Source: Leuctra nigra
Lineage: Eukaryota; Arthropoda; Insecta; Plecoptera; Leuctridae
Direction: 5' to 3'
NCBI GenBank assembly: GCA_934045905.1
Contig: OW203764.1
Span: 35,009,629-35,073,628 of the forward strand
DNA length: 64,000 nt
The stretch's first letter is position 1. Each line of letters begins with the position of its first letter. A program made the translations under genes and the position numbers. Below, in pieces: positions 46,286 through 57,574 of this stretch. The notes below the pieces were generated by a model. It did not search any database. It saw nothing but the letters and a program-made list of their open reading frames with translations, and was not told the origin of the DNA.

Positions 46286-48774
46286 CAGGGTGTCCACTGC
46301 TCAAAGGGTGTAAAAATAGTGGGAATAGTGGGCAGATTTGAGTAAAATAGTGGTCATTATAGTGGGTTATTATTTGAAAAATAGTGGTAAAATAGTGGGC
46401 CTGCATTGAAATATGCAATAAAAAAGCACTTTTTTACATGAAAATCAATGTTTTGATTACATGGTAAATAAACGTAGGTAGTACCTATACCTATAGACAT
46501 GAAATTTTTTGAATTACAATTTATTCATAATTTGAATGTTCCACATTTCAAACTCAGAATAGCAATAGGTCTGTTCGTTCGCTCTACACTATAGTGACAC
46601 TGGAATTACACTGGCCGACACTCGCCCTATTCGACACTAAAAGTACCTAGAGAGTGCGCTAGTAAATATAAGATGGACGCTCCCGCGAGTACAATCCCAG
46701 CGCGTGCGTACTCTTACATGCAAGTCACTTAGATGTCAATCGTAACGAGTTCAGTAAAAAGTTATAAATACATAGTGAAATAACAGAAATTGATGCTTAC
46801 CTCAGTGTCAACAATCAAATACAATTGGCATATTTCATTATACAGCACACATTCATTCAAATTCTTGTGAAAACGAGTTGTCCATTCACCAAAAGCAGCA
46901 TTTGACAGATTGCAATTGTTTGAACGATGCGTCAAGAAAAATGTGTGTTCAGAAGGCCGTGAGAAAAACAATTTGCTTCTGTCGAATGGTGATTTTTGGT
47001 GATTTTCGTTTTCACAAGAATTTGAATGAATGTGTGCTGTAATGACATATGTCGATTGTATTTGATTGTTGACACTGATGTAAGCATCAATTTCTGTTAT
47101 TTCGCGATGTATTTATAACTTTTTACTGAACTCGTTACGATTGACATCTAAGTGACTTGCCTGAACGCGCCCTGTGCGCATGTGCACAAGTATGTGCACA
47201 AGGTGGCGTTTTGCAACTTTTAGTGTCGAAAACCGAGAGTCAAAAGTTATACACCAGCTCACACTTTTTGTCGGTTCAACAGCTCAAGTGTAACTATATA
47301 CGAAGTGTTATTCGCACAAATGCGTGCACGCACCAATCCGTGCACGCATTGGTGCGAATAGCCTCGGCCGCGCGGGCGGGCTATTCGCACAAATCCGTGC
47401 ACAAATTGGTGAGATTTGTGCGGATAGCCAGCCCGCGCGGCCGAGGCTATTTGCACAAATCTTCAAGGCCACAAAAGATAACTTTTGGTCATGCAACGTC
47501 GCAAATGACGTAGAGCCGAATTGCATCTTTGGAGCCATTGGAAGATCAGCTGCAAAGATCAGCTGTCACTGTCAGTGTCACTGCCCGTCTCAAGCCTAGT
47601 TGTGTATTTGGTTGTGTGTTGAGAATGAAATGTTTTTCCTTTCAATGACTGTGTTCAAAAGCGTATCATGTTCAACATGAATACCAATAACAAAATATTT
47701 CACCAATATTTCAATTTTTCACATCCACAACTGTCAAAAGTGACGCCATCTTTACAGCGGTGCCAGATCTCGAATGTCATTTCAACTCCTTACGTCATTT
47801 GAAATTGCACGGATTCGTGCATACACGGATTCGTGCATACACGGATTGGTGCGAATAGTCTTGGCCGCGCGGCCGATGCTATTCGCACAAATTTGTGCAC
47901 CACACCACTCAGTGCACCAATCCGTGCGTGCACGCAGTAGTGCGAATAGCATCGGCCGCGCGGCCGAAGCTATTCGCACCAATGCGTGCGGTTTGTGCAT
48001 GCACGGATTTGTGCAAATAGCCTCGGCCAACTATATAACTAGTGTAGAGGGAATGAACAGATAAATATGCTAATAGTTGAGAACATAAGTAGTATGACGT
48101 GTAACTGACCAGCAGATTTAATAACAATCTGAATCACAGTGTCTTTTGAATCAATAAATGTAAAGACATTACATTTTATTAAGTAAATTGGGACGGCTCT
48201 CCGTAAAACCTGCGGGTCCGGGCCGCGCAGGCCCGGGAAAATGTTGAATTTCAAGAATGAAATAGAGCCATTTCTATGCGTTTTGGACTAGAAATTTCGG
48301 CGATTTTGATCATCTAAAATTGCTAGTTCACAATTATGGAAATTAAGTTTCAAAGTATTAGTTTCCAATTCCATATATTTCTCAAAAATTTGCATTATGG
48401 AATGATATTGCGAAGTCGCCGATCGGCGACAACACCTAAAAGTTGGTCCCATTTGCAAGGGTCAAGTCACCCAAATTGCGACAAGTCGCCCAATCTGGCA
48501 ACCCTGGCTCCAACTGATGTGCACCAGTGGACTGCCAAATTCGAAAAATCAAATTTTCGAAAAGGCGGTAAAATCTTAGTTAGGTATTTGAAAAACTAAT
48601 TGTAAGAATAATATTATAATTTTTTGCAAAACTTTTTTTAACTCTAACAAACTATTGTCAAAATAGTGGTATTTTAGTGGCTTTTTCAGGATTTTGCTTA
48701 AAATAGTGGTCAAATAGTGGCCATGCTGAAAATAGTGGGGAAAAAGTGTAAAATAGTGGGCAGTGGACACCCTG
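46286..48774. mobile_element. hAT-like composite element with AATAGTGG subterminal repeats
   Basis: Inverted ends CAGGGTGTCCACTGC/GCAGTGGACACCCTG are flanked by CAATCA on both sides (6 bp; extension to 8 bp fails). Many AATAGTGG copies lie just inside each end (46315-46400 and 48660-48770), resembling transposase-binding repeats. The interior carries a 150-bp inverted repeat (46720-46870 and 47013-47160) and the GC-rich palindromes at 47352-47979. It is nested in an E1 copy. Confidence 0.75.
47352..47979. repeat. Four 39-40-bp GC-rich near-palindromes
   Basis: Located at 47352-47390, 47418-47456, 47849-47888 and 47940-47979. Each reads GTGCGAATAG...GGCCGCGCGG...CTATTCGCAC or a variant; the last has one mismatch per 20-bp arm. 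GTGCACGGATT/AATCCGTGCAC units lie between them. They are inside the 46286-48774 hAT composite. Confidence 0.85.
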
Positions 48775-48969
48775 CAATCAGCCAATTTCAAAAAAAATTG
48801 GGTCTGCAACGCCCAGAAATGGTCCGTACATGTGTGCAAAATTTCAGCTCGATCAAAGAAAAACTGTGACTTGTATAGCCTTGCAGCTTAAAAGAAAAAA
48901 ACTAACAAAAAACACACAAAAAACAGAGGTCCTTGCCAAAAGAGCCAAAAGGAGTCGCTCGCTTAATAA

Positions 48970-49370
48970 TTAATATTTTTTAATATTACATGATGAATTA
49001 CACATTTATTGAAAAATAAATTACAACAGGTACAAAAACTATACTACGTAGATACTTAATATGAGCATGTAACAGAGACTACTTCATAGGACCTAGAATC
49101 AAATACCTATCTGTCTGTAACGTAAGAAATTGAAGCATTATTTTTTCGGAATTTTGGGTTCTTCAGCACTATTTTGATAATTAATGTTTGCAATGGATAG
49201 CCTGTATTTTTAGTTTCCATTCTTGAATCACAACTCCTCATTTTCCATAATCACACATTTTAAATTTTCGAAATACAGAAAAATAGATATTTCTTACCTC
49301 CAAGAGGTCCTCTTCAAAAATCCAACATAAAAACGGACCTTACACCATTGCAAACTGAGATATTTACCGA
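48970..49370. other. 3' flank of the ZAD zinc-finger gene
   Basis: AT-rich. TTTTATT/AATAAA-like text near 49010-49025 (minus-strand TTTATTTTTC... inverse) could hold the polyadenylation signal, but no site can be fixed. Confidence 0.35.
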
Positions 49371-49375
49371 GATAT

Positions 49376-52300
49376 TTACTGATAAGACCACAAGTCCGTC
49401 AACATAGATACGCTCTCCTCCTCGGCCGACGTGATTGGCTGTGAGGTGTCGTCCAGCACAATCTGCACCATCTGCGGGTTCCCTAAGCCGTCGACCAGCA
49501 CGTTGTCCGTGATGACCGTGCACGGGACAAGGTCGTCCGGCTCGTGCATGATGATCTCGCCGCAGTCGTCCCCGTTGGTCAGCTGGAAGATGAATCCTTC
49601 CTGTTCGTCTCCCTCCCAGTCCAGCAGCTCGACCCCCACGGACGAGTCGTCCACGGTGTCTCGGACGGCCATGATGAACTCACCCGGCTGCTTGAACGGA
49701 GCCAAGTCGTGGTCGTTGTGCAGCTTGGCGCGATGCGAGGCGTACTTGTGCTTGGTCGTGAAGCCGCGCTTGCAGTCCTCGCAGTTGAAGGGATAGACGC
49801 CGGTGTGCAAGATGAGATGCCGCTTCAACGTGCCGCTGACCGGGAACGCGAGCGGACAGTGCGGACACTTGTACGGCCGCTCGCCGGTGTGCTTCCGCTT
49901 GTGGACGGCCAGCAGAGAAGAGTGTCGGAACAAGCGGCCGCAGTCCGCACACTTGTACGGGAAGGGGACGTCGTGCCACTTGCGATGGATCCAGTACGTG
50001 CTCTGGAACACGAACTTCTTGCCGCAGATGTCGCAGACGTATCGGTTCTCCTTGGTGTGCTTGCTCATGTGCTCCTCCATCATCATGCGCGACATGAAGC
50101 CGCGCCCGCAGTAGCTGCAGCAGTACGTGTAGTTGCCGGTGTGCACCGCCGCGTGATGCCGCAGACCCGTCTTGGTCTTGAACACTCGCTGGCATTCGGG
50201 GCAGTTGTAGCTCTCCTCGGCCTTGGAGTGGCGCATCTCGTGGAAGCGAAGTGTCTTGGGTTTCAGGATCTCCTTGCCGCAGAAGCGGCAGTGCGGATCC
50301 CGATGCTCCAGCTCGATGTGGTCCTTGAGCTGCTTCTCCCGCAGGAACAGCTGGTCGCAAGAGGGACACGGCAACGAGTAGCGCTCGGGATGAGTCTCCT
50401 CGTGGCATTTCATCGCCTTCTTCGTGTTGAATCGCTCCTCGCAGAACTGGCACTTGTGCTGGAGCTTCTCTCGGTGATGCTGCTCTTGGATGTGCTGCTG
50501 CAGATGGAAGTTGTCGGAGAAACTCTCCGTGCAATGTAAACACTCGACCGTGCCGGGAGATCGCTGATGACTCTTGATGTGGCTGTTGAGTTTCTGATAA
50601 CTCGACAGCTGCCGGTTGCAAATGCTGCACATATAGGACTTATTGTCTTTGTGCTCCTTGAAATGTCTTTTCAAGTCGGTTTGATCTAATGTTTGGTAGG
50701 CACAAATGGCGCACACGAACCCCTTGATTTCAGACATATCTGGTAAGTCTGGTTCTACTATTAGTCTCTCATTCGGACCACTTAGTGGAACTATACCGGT
50801 TTTAGCAGAGTTTAGTTCGATATTCAAAAAATTACTTGGATCTATTGAAGACAACTTCTTGGTACGAACCATCTCTAAAATGTCACTCAATGTAGTATTG
50901 GAAGTATCAATGTTGAAAACATCTTTGTGAATTTGGTCTAATGTTTCCTGCTGGTCTCCGATTTCCAAAACGTTCCAACTAATGTCATTCGGTATTGTGT
51001 TTGTGTTCGTAATAGGCTGAAATAAGTGGTCAATATTACTTAATACAGTCGAGAAGCGGGATTTGTCAAACAGGCCATCCAGATTATTGTCATTTTCAAA
51101 ATCGGAGATGACGGTGGTTTCGTTTTCAGAAGGGACCTCAAGATTTTCTAAGCGTCTGTGGGTTTCCAAGTGCTGGTGTAGAACAGTTCTACTGAGAAAA
51201 GACAAAGAACAGAACTGACATTGATGCTGAATTGCAGACTTTAACGAGTTAGCAAAGAGAGTCACGCCAGTCAAGCTGTCATTCAACGTGACAATATTCT
51301 CGTCACCAACTTCTTCCAAGTACAGTTTTTCAGGTTGTAGCGATTCAACTAGTGACAAAGTTTCTGAATCTTGGTGGTTTTTCGTAATATGGTCATTCAA
51401 GAGAATTTGCTTTTTAAATACACTAAAACAAAAATCACAAGGGAATAGTCCGTGGCTTGTGACGTGTGACCTAAACTCATCCTCATTCGTAAACTTAGCG
51501 TAACATTTTCGACATTTCAAAACTTTCGGAGCGTGCGTTCGAACATGTTCATGGAAATTTCTTTTAAACGGAGATTTGAAGTCGCACAGATTGCACTCGT
51601 ACTGTCCGAGGGAGTTCTTGTGAACGTTGAGCTGCGTTTGAGGCTGAGGCGGATTGTACGACGAGCTCGAGAGGTGAACCTTCATGTGAGACGTGTACTC
51701 CACCTGGTCGCTGAACGAGGAGCCGCAGAAGTGACACAGCCAGTTGGTTAGGTGCGCAGACATCGTGTGACGTCGCAGCTGTTTCTCATTCTTGAACACC
51801 TCGTCGTCGCATATTGAGCACTTGTACTTCTGGCATTGTTTAACGTGCTCATCGAGCGACGACTGGGAAGTGGTTTTGAAGGCACAAGACTTGCAGTGGT
51901 GAAAGTATTGTTTGTCCGACTTCATCGATATTTGTAGGGTCTCATTTGCTTCAGTGATCGTAACATTATCGGACTCCAGTGGATCATTTGATGTTGGGCT
52001 CAAGTTTCTCGCCTGGTCAGTGACCGTGATGTTTTCTGAAATAAGGAAGTCGCGGGGTATTATTGATATGATACAAATGGGGATGCAGGCGCAGTGCTAG
52101 GACAAAAAATGTGGGTGGGCCGACAAAATCTTGTGGAAAATACGTCCCGCGGGGGGTTTGGGGGGCAAGAACCCCAACCGCTGGACACAGAAATTTTTGA
52201 AAATTAGATGATTCTATAGTTCAAGCATTTTTGAGTGTTTTCGGAATACTATATTGCCCTGCATCTGAAACTAAATTTAGAAGCACCTTTAAACGGCCCA

Positions 52301-53086
52301 ATAATTTAGCTTAAAAGGGAGGAAAATACCTAGTACTCAATTTTGGTTTAACAATATAATTTGTAGTTTTTACCGCATTCCTAGTACCGCGCCTGTGGGG
52401 ATGGGGATATTTATTACGAACTTGAGGGGGGGGGGTCTAGGGGGGTTAGTACCTAATAGATGTGATCATGTGACACAAAACCCTTTTTCAAACACACACT
52501 TCACACAGACCACACTCCATTTAAAAAAGTAATTTAAAAGTGAAGCTAATTTTGAGTTGATAATAGGTTGGAATATCAAAACTCATGGTCAGGTTAAAAT
52601 CATGTAGAAGGTACCTAATTTTATTTTGTAGAGGGTGAGGAGTGGGGGGATCTTGCCACTGTTTGTGGCAGATATTTGAAAGTGGGAGTGTCAAGAATCA
52701 GTAGTACTGGCATAAAAAAAGGTGAATGATTATGATTGTAGCATGCAGGTACCTACTAGATCTAACATACCTTCATTGTCGTTTTGTTGTGTCTTTGGGT
52801 TGTACAGAGCATCGAAAAGTTTGTATTTCTTGTTCAAGTAACCAGTGAGAGCTTTTTGAACTCTGTGCAAATCTGTTTCCAGTTTATCACAATGATTCAG
52901 CAGCGCAGAACACCGTGTACATATCATATCGTCCATTGAGAACACCACCATGAATTCATTGCCCATGAGTTGACTTATCATCGTTGGGAGTTCAGTTTTC
53001 GAGTAAGGTGTATGCACTGACGACAACTGGACACCTTCGTTGGCCAGACTTTCACCGCACACGAAGCAATCGACTATGTCTGCCAT
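49376..53086 (-). CDS. ZAD and C2H2 zinc-finger transcription factor, two coding exons
   Basis: Exon 1 is 52771-53086 and exon 2 is 49376-52035. Both junctions are canonical (GAAG|GTATGT and CCTTATTTCAG|AAAAC) and in phase 1, giving 2976 nt and 991 residues. The ATG at 53084-53086 starts [11 protein letters not shown]. Cys 7, 10, 56 and 59 form the ZAD zinc site (CFVC...CTRC), an arthropod protein-interaction domain that mediates dimers. Exon 2 has about 19 C2H2-type fingers in groups separated by acidic linkers. The last five (from YNCPEC to FNCEDC) have the best consensus, with TGERPYKCP linkers, and probably bind DNA. The acidic tail (residues after KLHNDHD) may be an activation region. 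A nuclear DNA-binding regulator is the clear family role; targets cannot be inferred. Upstream of the ATG, TTTATAATTTCAG/GTGAGC (53161-53175) could be an acceptor or a donor for a leader exon. Confidence 0.88.
52086..52395. mobile_element. hAT-like MITE in the ZAD zinc-finger gene intron
   Basis: Ends CAGGCGCAGTGCTAGGA and TCCTAGTACCGCGCCTG match at 15 of 17 when inverted. Perfect TGGGGATG flanks at 52078-52085 and 52396-52403. 310 bp, 50 bp from the exon 2 acceptor. Confidence 0.88.
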
Positions 53087-53610
53087 GATGCAAGTCCTCA
53101 GTGCACTGACTGGTTCAATTAGCGGCAGATGGGGGTACCTAGTATACGCGGTAGATATAGAGCTCACCTGAAATTATAAAGGAATTGTAAAAGAATTTTC
53201 TTGGTCCTACCTACCTACCTACTACTACACACTTAATCTTTAGTAGGTAAACAATTATAGGTAATTCTCTGAAGTAGTAGGGAACTATTGCTAGACATCA
53301 TGATAGAACAACTTTGCAAGGAAGCATAATATCATTCTTACTCCACTGATAGATCCTTATCAATCATCGGCTTGACCTAATCTGTTGCAAATCTGATATC
53401 ATCTCGATTAGGTACCTATCGAGAAGTGCCTCTAGATGCTTTGGTAAAAGTACTTCAATGATTCAAGGTTTAAAGCAACAGTAGGTTATATGGCTGTAGT
53501 ACACCCTAGGATAATGCAGAGTAAGTAGGTAGTACCTACTACCCAGTTAGAGTTAAGCAATAAATGTAGGTAATGTCAGGAAGACGTAATAGGTAGTAAC
53601 TAGTAAGGAG

Positions 53611-55204
53611 CAGAGCTGGGTAGTAACTTAACGAAAGTAACGCTTTACCGGTAACTCGTTACTTTTTTGTAACTTTTACAGTAACGCTTCCTGCTATGAT
53701 TTATAAGTAACTTAGTAGCGTGGAAAGTTCCTTTTTGTTGTGGAACTTTCACATTTATAAAAGTTCCTTTTGCAGTTACTTTTAGAGCAGAATGTACCGT
53801 AAACCGGGGCTACTTGAAACACTTTTTACATAATTTTTCCTCTATTTCTTGACATAACACTTACACACCTGATATTTTTTTTCAGCATGTATTATTAGGT
53901 AAAGCCCACTAGCATATTTTTTTTTTATTTTTTAAATATGATAATTAACTAAATAAAAAATAATTAAGTAGTGTTTCAAGTAGCCTCGCCTCGGGGCTAC
54001 TTGAAACACAGTGCTATTTCCTATCTATTAACATTATTTAAAAAGGCATTTACATAAAATTGAACTTGGAGGAAAGGGACAATGGGGGAAATAAGTTTGA
54101 TAAGTACTTTATACCTTCAATTCATACCAAATGTGATATTAAGTAATTTTTTATTATTACGGAATTTAATCACCGTAAATAAAAATACTATGTCAATGAA
54201 AGAGTCAAATTTGCAATAAACTTGGAAATAAACTTGGAAATTTGTTAATAAATAAACTGGAAATTAACAAAACACTCAAAACAGTCTTCAAAAGAATGTT
54301 TTAGACCAAATTCAATTGATGGCAATGGTGTTTCAAGTAGCCCCACAACATAGAATTTCTGGCGCGCTTTTAGTTTTTGACAGTTTGAAAATGTATGAAA
54401 AATATTTTTGAATTTGTTTTTCCACAGCCTTGTTGCCAACATTTCAGACTATGAATGATGAATTTATCATACATTTCCAAGCACTGCCCATATGATTCCC
54501 AAGAGCAGGTTTGAGCGCCAAAATTTTAACACGTATTTGTCACTGACATTCATGATTTATTATCTTCACCATTTATATCAATTTTTAACTGGGATTTTTT
54601 ATGCATCATAATCAATCGTCATACAATCATAAATAAATTATTCAGAGAGTTTGAAGTATATACATGAGTTTAAATAATTAATTATGGACTTTATAGCTCT
54701 GTGTTTCAAGTAGCCCCAGCTGTTTCAAGTAGCCCCGGTTGACGGTACCTTCCCTCAACATTCAAAACTACACCATTTCCGCCCTCAAATATGTACCTGA
54801 TTTTCTCTGATAAGGAATTTTAGGCCACCTGCACAAAACCGCATTCCAATCACACCGTTCATGCTTAGTGCGTCACCAGTTCGCCCTCTCACTTGCACTT
54901 GACCAACCCTGCCGTGGCATGGGGGAGGGGGTAGAATTAGATGCAAGCCATTCTTACTGGGAGGAATTTCGTTGAAAATTTTGTTTTCCACAGAGAAAAA
55001 TTACAGCCTGAATTTGTGTTTTAGCAAATTGGCTGCATTCCGGAAATAAAATGGTCAAGTAACTTTCAAAGTAACTTTTCATTGAAAAGGAACTTCCAGT
55101 TCCTCTGATTAGTTGAGGAACTTTAACTTTAACTAGTTCCTTTTTTTCGGAAAGTAACGTAACTTTAATGCGTTCCTATTTTTTTGGTAACTTACCCAGC
55201 TCTG
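53611..55204. mobile_element. hAT-like element upstream of the ZAD gene, with a nested element
   Basis: Ends CAGAGCTGGGTA/TACCCAGCTCTG are flanked by GTAAGGAG at 53603-53610 and 55205-55212. Inside, 53796-54750 looks like a second element whose inverted ends contain AACCGGGGCTACTTGAAAC; the 15-mer GTTTCAAGTAGCCCC or its inverse occurs about six times there. No transposase frame. Confidence 0.85.
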
Positions 55205-55212
55205 GTAAGGAG

Positions 55213-55681
55213 AAATCTTCACAGAAACACTAATTTAAATCTAGGTAGGTAACCTAGTGTAAATGAAACAAAAAGGAGGTCATGATCAAACTACACAAAA
55301 TAATTTTATAGTTGGAGAAATGGGACTGTCTTTGTCTTTGGGTGTGTTCCCATTCTTTTAATCTCGACCGGTCGCGATGGAGCTGTTCTGTATCATCGCT
55401 GGTCGACAAGAGATTAACGTTCCATAAAACCAGTCACTGAGCAGTTGAGCCCATGCCACATGACCTTTAATATGAAGACCTAGGTACGCAGTCATTGAGT
55501 GTGAAGTCGGCTATGACCAGGGGCGTGAATCTATAACTGCAAAGTGGTAGGTATAATCAAATCTGCTATTTAGAAATGACATTTTGTCACAATCTTTATG
55601 CACAAACATTGCAATTCCGCTTGCAAGCGAAAATAGGTACCTACCTCCTTACCTAGGTAGCTAGGTACCTAGGTAGGTGGG
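55213..55681. other. Intergenic, with TAGGTACC runs
   Basis: 55635-55680 is a short run of TAGGTA/CCTACC units, a motif scattered through this genome (also 53200-53240, 56043-56070, 57293-57360). No gene signal. Confidence 0.4.
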
Positions 55682-56041
55682 TGTGACTACGATCCCGACA
55701 GCCGGGACTTTCAGGTTAAAAAAATAGTCCCGACCGTCGGTTTTACTGGGCAGCCTAAGGAATAAAACTCTCTATGGGTAGACAAATTCGAACTGGGCAA
55801 CTTAAAAAAAATAACTCTATGGTTAGGCAGAATTAAAACTTGTGAAAATTACAAATAAAAAAAAATGTGCTCCCGGCCGGATTCGAACCGACGACCTCTT
55901 GCACCGTGGTCCAGTACGCTATCCATAGCGCCATCTGGACGGTCATACTGAATGCAGTTCTTAACCAGTATATAAATAAACAAGGCCAGTCGGGACTATT
56001 TTTTTTAACCTGAAAATCCCGGCTGTCGGGATTTTAGTCAC
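55682..56041 (-). mobile_element. MITE with tRNA-like core, copy A
   Basis: The ends form about 50-bp inverted repeats (GTGACTAC.ATCCCGACAGCC, then AGGTTAAAAAAATAGTCCCG). Inside, on the minus strand, are an A-box-like TGGCGCTATGGATAGCG and a perfect B box, GGTTCGAATCC, with T stem GTCGG/CCGGC. The acceptor stem does not pair. Copy B, 190 bp away, is its inverse. Confidence 0.75.
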
Positions 56042-56228
56042 TACCTAGGTAGGTAGTACCTAGTAGTTGGAATACCTAGTATGAAAATGATTCCATATCT
56101 ATTGTGCGATTTTACACCAATCCGCTACAGTCGCCTGGTCATTGCTGGCAAAAAGGTAAAACATAACCCATTGTGTAAAATAGGAAACCAAGTCCTAGGT
56201 ATGTAGGTAGGGTAGGTAAGTTAGGTGC

Positions 56229-56590
56229 TAGTGACTAAAATCCCGACAGCCGGGATTTTCAGGTTAAAAAAATAGTCCCGACTGGCCTTGTTTATTTATA
56301 TACTGGTTAAGAACGGCTTTCAGTATGACCGTCCAGATGGCGCTATGGATAGCGTGCTGGACCACGGTGCAAGAGGTCGTCGGTTCGAATCCGGCCGGGA
56401 GCACATTTTTTTTTATTTGTAATTTTCACAAGTTTTAATTCTGCCTAACCATAGAGTTATTTTTTTTAAGTTGCCCAGTTCGAATTTGTCCACCCATAGA
56501 GAGTTTTATTCCTTAGGCTGCCCAGTAAAACCGACGGTCGGGACTATTTTTTTAACCTGAAAGTCCCGGCTGTCGGGATCGTAGTCACAC
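56229..56590 (+). mobile_element. MITE with tRNA-like core, copy B (inverse of copy A)
   Basis: Nearly identical to copy A but in the opposite orientation, so the two could pair as a hairpin with 360-bp arms. The tRNA-like core is on the plus strand at about 56327-56402. A few differences (GTACTGGACC in A, GTGCTGGACC in B) show they are distinct copies. Confidence 0.75.
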
Positions 56591-56599
56591 CCAAGTTAG

Positions 56600-57190
56600 G
56601 TTGGAACAACATCCCAGGTGAGAAGTAGGGTTGCCGTTATGACTTGAGACAGCCGAATCTGTTAAAACAAAATACGTAAATTAAAACTGTAAAACGCTCA
56701 CCTACCTATATCTCACAGAATGCCTACATAATATAACGATTTACATTACAAATATCGTTGAATTATAGCAAATTGACGTTAGGTAAAAATTAAACGGACA
56801 AAGTGATTTGTTGACCAATTACCACAGCCTTCTTCAAACCTTCTTTTTTTAATGACGAAGGCGGCGAACGAGGAACGAGAGCACAAGAAGGCTGTAAGTG
56901 TGAATGTGCTGTGAATGTGATTGTCGAAAACAGTTTTCATAGTAGGATATTTCTGAATCGTTATGAGTCTCTTAGATTAGATTTAGAATTTGTTTATGTA
57001 ATTATATAGGTACTAAACTCGATTCCGGACACCTTCCGGTGTTCTAAACTACCTAATTTCATTACATAGCGTGAATGCCACTGACTGTTGCCAGGCAACC
57101 TAGATGTAAACAAACTTGAACAAGACAAGTAGCAACCAAAGAGGTAGCAACAATCTTTCCAACAGGTACTGACAGATTCATTGAACCAAA
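56600..57190. other. Likely upstream region of the 57191 exon
   Basis: No element ends recognised. The last 100 bp (ACAAGACAAGTAGCAACC...) could be a 5' leader. No TATA box seen. Confidence 0.3.
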
Positions 57191-57249
57191 ATGAGAGCGG
57201 TGCCGGCATGGGTCGACAAGGTGCACGATCGAGATAAAGTGGAACAATG
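57191..57249 (+). CDS. Probable first coding exon of an unidentified plus-strand gene
   Basis: An ATG in good context (CCAAAATGAG) opens MRAVPAWVDKVHDRDKVEQ and reaches a strong donor, AATG|GTAAGTCAG, after 59 nt (phase 2). The charged, GC-balanced codons stand out from the AT-rich flanks. A strong acceptor (GTTGTCTTACAG) ends at 57994, but the frame entered there stops after 13 codons. The next real exon may therefore lie elsewhere or beyond the E1 and LTR insertions at 58073 onward. I do not recognise the protein. It is divergent from the ZAD gene, 4.1 kb away. Confidence 0.4.
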
Positions 57250-57416
57250 GTAAGTCAGTCCATTTCTTTGATTCCACTTGGCTTGTACTTGTAGGTACCT
57301 ACCTAGTACCTACTCGACTTAAAAAGTTCATGGACGCTAGGTAGGTACCTACTACCTATTGGTTCCTCGCCCTTAGTTAACCCGCCACTAGTCATCCACC
57401 AAACAAACACTAAGTG

Positions 57417-57574
57417 GGTAGCACACTGGGTTGCAACCCGTGGCTGGAACCCGCATATGGATCACGTGATCGGTCTGCACATGTGCAACAACCAATTTTT
57501 GTCTTTGCGCGTGCATTGATAATTTGGTTCATACACGGGTTCCATACGCGGTTTGCAACCCAGTGTGATACCCA
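57417..57574. mobile_element. Small MITE with CACACTGGGTTGCAA ends
   Basis: About 158 bp is bounded by GTAGCACACTGGGTTGCAA and the inverse TTGCAACCCAGTGTGATAC. No target duplication is obvious. It lies just downstream of the 57191 exon. Confidence 0.55.

Larger units (their letters stand above)
45473..48964 (-). mobile_element. E1 Helitron-like repeat split by a hAT element
   Basis: CTAG end at 45473 and GGAGTCGCTCGCTT end at 48964. The hAT composite 46286-48774 sits inside, in the AATCACAGG module. The outer parts together are about 1 kb. Confidence 0.65.

Noticed and set aside
49544..50630. 331- and 316-codon frames on both strands inside the zinc-finger exon
   Set aside because: Off-frame shadows of a GC-rich coding region; the C2H2 frame is the clear coding one.
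55860..55940. A functional tRNA gene
   Set aside because: A and B boxes and T stem are good, but the acceptor stem does not pair and the unit sits inside a MITE present twice; called tRNA-like instead.
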